A DNA stretch of 64,000 bases. Origin: Glacieibacterium sp965200405. Lineage in GTDB: Bacteria; Pseudomonadota; Alphaproteobacteria; Sphingomonadales; Sphingomonadaceae. The translations under genes and the position numbers were made by a program. A model generated the notes under the pieces. It saw nothing but the letters and a program-made list of their open reading frames with translations. It searched no databases and had not been told where the DNA came from. The DNA is taken from positions 1,984,001 to 2,048,000 of the forward strand of contig NZ_OZ241356.1 in NCBI RefSeq assembly GCF_965200405.1, given 5' to 3'. Shown piece after piece: positions 59,432 to 64,000 of this stretch; the first letter of the stretch is position 1, and the number at the start of each line of letters is the position of its first letter.

Positions 59432-60411
59432 GCGCGCCCCGTTCATCCCTGCGGATGCTGTTGAGTTGCGCCGGGCGTCGCGTCGCCTTGCTCGAGGCAT
59501 TTCGGAGCGCAGCGGACGAGCTTGGCATCGCGCTGGAGATCGTCGCCAGCGACGTCGCTCCAGAATACAGCGCGGCCTGTCACCGGGCCGACAGTGCGGT
59601 GACGGTGCCGCGCGCCGACTCGGGCGACTTCGTTCCGTACCTGCTCGACCTGGTGCGCAGCAGGGACATCGGCCTGATCGTGCCGACCATCGACCCCGAG
59701 TTGCTGCCGCTCGCCGAGGCCCGGAGCGGGTTTGCCGAGCTTGGTGCCGAGGTCGCGATCAGCGCACCGGGTCTCGTTGCGATGGCGGGCGACAAGCTGG
59801 CGACGGCGGCCTTCCTGGCTGAGCATGGCGTCCCGTCACCCGCCACGGCGACGCTGGCCCAGGCGCTCGCGGCCCCCGGCAACTGGCCCGGGTCGATGTT
59901 CGTCAAGCCGCAGTTCGGCAGCGCCGGCCGCGGCGTTCGCGCGGTGGCGAGCCATGCCGCGCTGGCCGGGTTGGAGGCGGCCGAGCCGATGCTTGTCCAG
60001 ACACTGCTCCGCGGCGAGGAATATACCGTCAACATGTTCTTCGATGCGCGCGGCAAGCTCGTGACCGCGGTGCCGCACCGGCGCATCTCGGTGCGTGCCG
60101 GTGAGGTCGAGAAGGGCGTCACCGTTCGCGAGGCGGGGTTGCTCGCCCTTGCCGAGCAACTGGCGGCTGTCCTGCCGGAGCCGCGCGGCGCGATGTGCTT
60201 CCAGGCGATGGTCGACAGCGACGGCAGCGCGGCGGTGTTCGAGATCAACGCCCGTTTCGGCGGCGGCTACCCACTCGCGCATAGCGCCGGGGCACCGTTC
60301 GCACGCTGGTTGCTGGAGGAGCGGCTCGGCCTGCCATCGAGCGGTAACGACCGTTGGCGCAGCGGCGTGACGATGCTGCGCTACGACGCCGCCGTGATCG
60401 TCGCGCCATGA
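59428..60411 (+). CDS. ATP-grasp ligase-like protein
   Basis: This 327-residue protein has an N-terminal pre-ATP-grasp domain starting MLLSCAGRRVALLEAF. The ATP-grasp core follows: MFVKPQFGSAGRGVRAV (phosphate loop), QTLLRGEEYTVNMFF, and the magnesium-binding VFEINARFGGGYPLAHSAGA. It belongs to the carbamoyl-phosphate-synthase-like ligases that join a carboxylate to an amine, often found in surface-sugar loci. ATGA overlaps link it to the deacetylase and the HAD gene. An amino-acid substitution on a sugar amine is a reasonable guess. Confidence 0.88.
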   Translation: MSAPRSSLRMLLSCAGRRVALLEAFRSAADELGIALEIVASDVAPEYSAACHRADSAVTVPRADSGDFVPYLLDLVRSRDIGLIVPTIDPELLPLAEARSGFAELGAEVAISAPGLVAMAGDKLATAAFLAEHGVPSPATATLAQALAAPGNWPGSMFVKPQFGSAGRGVRAVASHAALAGLEAAEPMLVQTLLRGEEYTVNMFFDARGKLVTAVPHRRISVRAGEVEKGVTVREAGLLALAEQLAAVLPEPRGAMCFQAMVDSDGSAAVFEINARFGGGYPLAHSAGAPFARWLLEERLGLPSSGNDRWRSGVTMLRYDAAVIVAP

Positions 60412-61082
60412 ATACCGGACCGACCCATGTCGTCGTCTTCGACCTCGACGACACGCTCTACCTCGAGCGCGATTACGTCGCGAGCGGCTTTGCGGCGGCC
60501 GGGCGCTATGCCGCGCACCGTCACGGTATCGACGGGCTCGAAGCCGCGGCATGCTCCGCCTTCGAAGCTGGGCGGCGCGGCGATATCTTCGACGTCGCGC
60601 TGACGGCGCTCGGCTTCGAGGTGCAGGCGCCGGTGGTCGTCGGACTGATCCGCGCCTATCGCAACCACCGTCCGCAGATCAGGCTTGCACCCGACGCCGC
60701 AGACTGGCTGACCCGGGTGCCGCCCGGGACTGCACTCGCGTTGCTGACCGACGGCAACGCGATCAGCCAATCGAACAAGGTCGCGGCGCTGGGACTGACG
60801 CGATACGGCTTCCGCCCCGTGGTGATCACGGCCCGGCTTGGACGCGGTCGCGGCAAGCCGCATCCGCTCGGCTACAACATGATCGAAAAGGCGTATCGGC
60901 TGCCGCCGGAGCGCTTCACCTATGTCGCGGACAACGCGACCAAGGACTTTCTCGCGCCCCGTCGCATGGGCTGGCATACCGTCCAGATCGTCCGGCCGGA
61001 GCGTCTGCACCAGCAGCCGGCGCCGGATCGAGCGCACGAGGCGGACACACAGATCGGGACGCTGGCCGAGTTGCGGCGATGA
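60408..61082 (+). CDS. HAD-family hydrolase
   Basis: This 224-residue phosphatase-like protein has HAD motif I, FDLDDTLYLERDYV (nucleophile Asp at about residue 11), motif II in LLTDGN, a motif III lysine in RGKPHPLGYN, and motif IV YVADNATKDFLAP. It resembles the YjjG/pyrimidine-nucleotidase-like group. It is locked between the ATP-grasp and glycosyltransferase genes by ATGA overlaps. A frequent pairing of HAD and this ATP-grasp type suggests the two act on one intermediate, whose identity is unknown. Confidence 0.9.
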   Translation: MNTGPTHVVVFDLDDTLYLERDYVASGFAAAGRYAAHRHGIDGLEAAACSAFEAGRRGDIFDVALTALGFEVQAPVVVGLIRAYRNHRPQIRLAPDAADWLTRVPPGTALALLTDGNAISQSNKVAALGLTRYGFRPVVITARLGRGRGKPHPLGYNMIEKAYRLPPERFTYVADNATKDFLAPRRMGWHTVQIVRPERLHQQPAPDRAHEADTQIGTLAELRR

Positions 61083-62200
61083 CCGGCGCTGCCTTTGCGG
61101 GGTCGCCACGCTCGGTCGTGCTGGTCTTGTCGAGCCTGGGAGCCGGGGGTGCGGAGCGGGTCATCGCATTGCTGGCCAACCATTTCGCCGCGGGCGGTGC
61201 GCGGGTCACGGTGATCGCATTCGACCGGGAGAGCGATCCGGTCTTCCACACCTTCGATCCGGCAGTCGAGCTGGTGCGCCTGGCAATTCCGCCGCAAAGG
61301 AACGGCAGGCTCGGTGCGATGGGCCGGACGGCAAGGCGCATATCGTTGCTGCGCCGAACGTTGCGTAATCTTGCTCCGGAAATCATCATCAGTTTCCTGA
61401 TCAAGATCAATGTCACCGTGCTGCTCGCGTCGGCGGGCCTCGGCATACCGGTGGTCGTCTCGGAGCGTAATCATCCCGGTCGCGGCAACGGCAATGCGCT
61501 GTGGTCGTTCGGCCGACGCGTCGCCTACCGGCGGGCTGCCGCGGTCGTGCTGCAGACCGAGGCGAGCCGGGCTGCGCTGCCCGGTCCGATCGGCCGCCGC
61601 GGCATCGTCATCGGTAATCCGATTTCCTGCTGGCCACGGACTGACGAGGCCGCCAGCGGCACCAAGATCCTGGCGGCAGTCGGTCGCCTCGATCCACAAA
61701 AGGGCTTCGACCTGCTCCTGCCGGCCTTTGCCGCCGTAGCCGACCGACTTCCCGACTGGCGACTGGTGATCTGGGGCGAAGGACCGTCGCGACCGGCGCT
61801 CGAGGCACAACGGAAAAGCCTGGGACTCGACAACCGGGTCGTGATGCCGGGCACATCGACGACACCGGGCGGCTGGGTCGCCACGGCATCGGCCTTCGTC
61901 CTGTCGTCTCGCTACGAGGGCTTCGGCAATGCGGTCGTCGAAGCAATGATGTCGGGATTGCCGGTTGTTGCCTTCGACTGTGAGTATGGCATCCGGATCT
62001 TGATTCGAGATAACGTCGATGGATTGCTGGTACCGCCAGAATCCGTCGATGATCTCGCAAGCGGCATCGCGACTCTACTGTTGGATAGTGATCTACGCCG
62101 CCGGCTGGGCAGCGAGGCCGCGATTTCGGCACAGCGCTTTACACCCCCGATCATCCTGGAGAAGTGGGATAAACTGTTGCGCGACGTGCTGCGCGCCTAG
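61079..62200 (+). CDS. GT4 glycosyltransferase
   Basis: This 373-residue GT-B enzyme begins SVVLVLSSLGAGGAERVIALLA and ends with the donor-site SRYEGFGNAVVEAMMSGLPV, similar to amylovoran or capsule GT4 enzymes. ATG 61079 overlaps the HAD gene stop; a longer in-frame reading inside the HAD gene is an artefact. It is the last gene of the overlapping operon that begins at 54943. The end of the gene shifts to lower GC (from about 61980), possibly a junction with the promoter region of the regulator. Confidence 0.92.
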   Translation: MTGAAFAGSPRSVVLVLSSLGAGGAERVIALLANHFAAGGARVTVIAFDRESDPVFHTFDPAVELVRLAIPPQRNGRLGAMGRTARRISLLRRTLRNLAPEIIISFLIKINVTVLLASAGLGIPVVVSERNHPGRGNGNALWSFGRRVAYRRAAAVVLQTEASRAALPGPIGRRGIVIGNPISCWPRTDEAASGTKILAAVGRLDPQKGFDLLLPAFAAVADRLPDWRLVIWGEGPSRPALEAQRKSLGLDNRVVMPGTSTTPGGWVATASAFVLSSRYEGFGNAVVEAMMSGLPVVAFDCEYGIRILIRDNVDGLLVPPESVDDLASGIATLLLDSDLRRRLGSEAAISAQRFTPPIILEKWDKLLRDVLRA

Positions 62201-62267
62201 CTGGCTGCTCCTAATGTGCCTCCGATAACCCATTCGAACAGATTATTCGCCGGAAGCTAACTTACGT

Positions 62268-62297
62268 TTGTTAACTTTTTGGTAATTTCTGTATCAT
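62268..62297 (+). promoter_or_regulatory. Promoter of LuxR-type regulator gene
   Basis: TTGTTA (62268-62273), an 18-bp AT-rich spacer and TATCAT (62292-62297, 5 of 6 matches) form a sigma-70-like promoter in the lowest-GC patch of the window. The -10 overlaps an in-frame ATG at 62296, which therefore cannot be the start of this transcript and supports ATG 62359. Confidence 0.6.
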
Positions 62298-62358
62298 GGC
62301 CTTGTTTCGGGGAAGTAACCGGGGTCCGGGATGGACTCCTGCTAGGGGGCTAGTCGAT

Positions 62359-63117
62359 ATGGTTATCCAAGACGTTCGCGTTGTTGTGGTTGGACCACAT
62401 GAGATCGCTCGGGAGGGTTTGCGGCGGATCCTGGCGGATGCAGGCTTCAACGTCTGCGCGCTGCCGACCTATGATCCTGCCCGCGCGGCCAATTCCGACG
62501 GTGGACCGCCCAATCTCGTCATCATCGAAGCACATGACATGGATGTCGGAGTCGCCATGTGCGCTACGCTCAAGGCAACGGTGCCCGGCGCACGGCTCGT
62601 ATTGATTACCGAGGAGTGCGATCTCGGATCTATCCCGCGGGCGCTCGCCGCCGGTGTCGACGGCCTGCTCAACAACACCATCGCGTGCGAGCCGCTGGTC
62701 GCGGCGCTCGGACTGATCATGATGGGCGAAAAGGTCGTACCTACCCAGGTAGTCAACGCCCTGACCGGATACGGTTTTCCGTCGCAGCCGCACGTCTGGG
62801 ACGTCACCGACGTCGGCACCAACCTTTCGGAGCGCGAGACCGAGATCCTTCAACAGCTCGTGCTGGGCGAGGCGAACAAAGTCATCTCGCGGCGGCTGAT
62901 GATCAGCGAGGCGACGGTCAAGGTTCACGTCAAGGCGATCCTGCGCAAGCTGCACGTGTTGAACCGGACCCAGGCAGCGATCTGGGCGGTGCATCGCGGC
63001 ATCACGGCACGCGACTCGCATGTCAGTCACCGTGTCGGGGCGAACGACCTGCACGTCGGGCCTGGGATCCCGCCGCGCGACCTGCACCTCGCCGCTGGTC
63101 TGGCCGCCTCGGCCTGA
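62359..63117 (+). CDS. LuxR/NarL-type regulator with degenerate receiver domain
   Basis: This 252-residue protein has a receiver-like N-terminal domain (1-125) and a LuxR helix-turn-helix (about 155-212; LSERETEILQQLVLG and ISEATVKVHVKAIL). The receiver lacks phosphorylation residues: the acidic pair is Gly12-Pro13, the acceptor Asp is Glu57 (LVIIEAHDMD) and the conserved Lys is Asn105. It probably works without phosphorylation, perhaps by ligand or partner binding. A 40-residue tail with DSHVSH, DLHVGP and DLHLAA follows. AGGGGG precedes ATG 62359. Its position after EPS genes suggests it controls them. Confidence 0.88.
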   Translation: MVIQDVRVVVVGPHEIAREGLRRILADAGFNVCALPTYDPARAANSDGGPPNLVIIEAHDMDVGVAMCATLKATVPGARLVLITEECDLGSIPRALAAGVDGLLNNTIACEPLVAALGLIMMGEKVVPTQVVNALTGYGFPSQPHVWDVTDVGTNLSERETEILQQLVLGEANKVISRRLMISEATVKVHVKAILRKLHVLNRTQAAIWAVHRGITARDSHVSHRVGANDLHVGPGIPPRDLHLAAGLAASA

Positions 63118-63137
63118 ACGACGTCGCGACCATCTGA

Positions 63138-63168
63138 CCGTGTCGGTTCCGAACTAGGACCGACACGG
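63138..63168. terminator. Terminator hairpin with a stop codon in its loop
   Basis: CCGTGTCGGT (63138-63147) pairs with ACCGACACGG (63159-63168) in a perfect 10-bp stem that CC/GG can extend past one bulge. The loop holds CTA (63154-63156), the stop of the minus-strand glycosyltransferase, so one arm encodes its last residues. It lies between convergent genes and can serve both. Confidence 0.65.
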
Positions 63169-64000
63169 CAGCAGTTCCCGATACGCCGCCTCGACGCCCT
63201 GCCGGTGCCGGGTGCGGCCATAGCGATCGAGAGCGTCCTGACGGGCGGCGGCGACGATCCGCGCGCGCTGCTCCGGATGATCCGCGAGTTGCAGGATGCT
63301 TTCGGCGATCGCGCCGGCATCGTCGACGCGTGCCAGCAAACCGGTCTCGCCGTGCCGGATAGCTTCGCTATTGCCACCGGTGTCGACTGCGACGACTGCG
63401 GTCTCGAGCAGCATCGCCTCGATCAGGGTCCGTCCGAACGGTTCGCCGACGGCGGTGACTGCTAGCGTGTCGCACGCCGCCAGCCAGTCGGCTCCCGGCC
63501 GGCGGAAGCCCATCAGCTTGACCTTCGACGACACGCCAAGGACAGCGGCCCGCTCGACGACTTCGGCATCGAGGCCCTGGTCGATGACGCCGCCGAACAT
63601 CAGGCCGACACAGGTCCGTTCCGGTGCCCTGGCGGCAAGCTCTGCGATCACATCGACGAACAGCAGCGGGCGCTTGCGAGCGACGAAGTTGCCGAAATAG
63701 CCGACGATCGTCGTCGTTTCGGGCAGGCCGAGCTCGGCGAGCAGCTTGGCGCGCATGGCCGACCGGTCGACCGCGATATCGGTGTCGAACGGACTGTAGA
63801 CGACGCTCGCGGTGACCCGGCGTGGCTTTCGATTGAAGTGCGACAGTGCGAAGGCCGAGACTCCCACGACCTTGTCGGCGAAGTGGGGGGCGAGGTGGCG
63901 CAGCCCGCGGGCTTCCGGGCTGCTACGATGATGCCACAGCAATTTGGCACCGGCCATTCGCGCCGGAAGCGCCCAGGTGATGTGCATGGCACCTTCGTTG
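63154..64000 (-). CDS. GT4 glycosyltransferase, 5' end outside window
   Basis: At least 282 residues of a GT-B transferase are present. The reading frame stays open to the window edge, upstream of a Met at 63987, so roughly the first 100 residues are missing. The donor domain includes IVGYFGNFVARKRPLLFVDV, KVKLMGFRRPGADWL and GEPFGRTLIEAMLLETAVVAVDTGG, the last with the E-x7-type motif. It converges on the LuxR-type gene. Substrate is unknown; it probably belongs to a further EPS operon outside the window. Confidence 0.88.
   Translation of the reverse strand, partial: NEGAMHITWALPARMAGAKLLWHHRSSPEARGLRHLAPHFADKVVGVSAFALSHFNRKPRRVTASVVYSPFDTDIAVDRSAMRAKLLAELGLPETTTIVGYFGNFVARKRPLLFVDVIAELAARAPERTCVGLMFGGVIDQGLDAEVVERAAVLGVSSKVKLMGFRRPGADWLAACDTLAVTAVGEPFGRTLIEAMLLETAVVAVDTGGNSEAIRHGETGLLARVDDAGAIAESILQLADHPEQRARIVAAARQDALDRYGRTRHRQGVEAAYRELLPCRS

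Overview
The window looks like chromosomal DNA from a sphingomonad-type alphaproteobacterium. The evidence is uniformly high GC, an EipA/DUF1134 envelope protein, a GlcNAc phosphotransferase operon of the Caulobacter type with a TonB-dependent receptor, periplasmic plant-polymer glycosidases, and a large exopolysaccharide (EPS) locus. Genes are packed with ATGA, TTGA, GTGA and TGATG overlaps. Several starts are TTG or GTG, so starts were chosen from Shine-Dalgarno sites, signal peptides and overlap with the upstream stop.

Layout. (1) 1-2185: envelope protein EipA, UDP-glucose dehydrogenase and tRNA-Ser(GCU). (2) 2260-14260: a chitin/GlcNAc regulon. The minus-strand operon encodes a TonB receptor, a GH20 hexosaminidase, an IIA-HPr-EI fusion and IIBC. 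The divergent plus-strand operon encodes a GntR regulator, a SIS-type deaminase and NagA. Clustered TGGTC/GACCA half-sites lie in the shared promoter region. (3) 14509-22444: the most interesting part, a bacterial gasdermin island. It holds a bacterial gasdermin (bGSDM), an alpha/beta hydrolase and a C25/CHAT-like caspase-fold peptidase in one minus-strand operon. Converging on it is a C14-type caspase-like protease with an unrecognised partner. A multidomain muramidase-like protein without a signal peptide is divergent from the gasdermin. (4) 22485-36908: use of pentose-rich plant polymers (arabinan/arabinoxylan), with an IlvD-type aldonate dehydratase, an IclR regulator, a Tat-exported enolase-superfamily protein, an AraD1/FAH enzyme, a sialidase-fold glycosidase, GH51, a rhamnonate-dehydratase-like enzyme, a 3-hydroxyacid dehydrogenase, an MFS symporter and GH39. 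(5) 37316-64000: surface polysaccharide and EPS synthesis, with UDP-glucuronate 4-epimerase, an RTX protein, a CDP-deoxysugar set (rfbF, rfbG, rfbH-like, SDR), glycosyltransferases, a flippase, an outer-membrane barrel, a polysaccharide export protein, sulfotransferase, CapD/DegT/formyltransferase amino-sugar enzymes, a small phosphoglycosyl transferase, PIG-L/ATP-grasp/HAD genes and a degenerate-receiver LuxR regulator.

How they work together. The nag genes take chito-oligosaccharides through the outer membrane, trim them in the periplasm, phosphorylate GlcNAc on import and feed fructose-6-phosphate to metabolism. The arabinan genes degrade side-chain polymers outside the cytoplasm and feed aldonate dehydratases. 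Ugd with the epimerase supplies UDP-glucuronate/galacturonate, and the CDP and amino-sugar branches supply unusual EPS residues. The gasdermin island is probably an abortive-infection module: sensing would activate a protease, the protease would cut the gasdermin, and the pore would kill the cell. The hydrolase and muramidase may add to the damage; that last step is my inference.

No transposase, IS element, CRISPR array, phage integrase or rRNA was seen.
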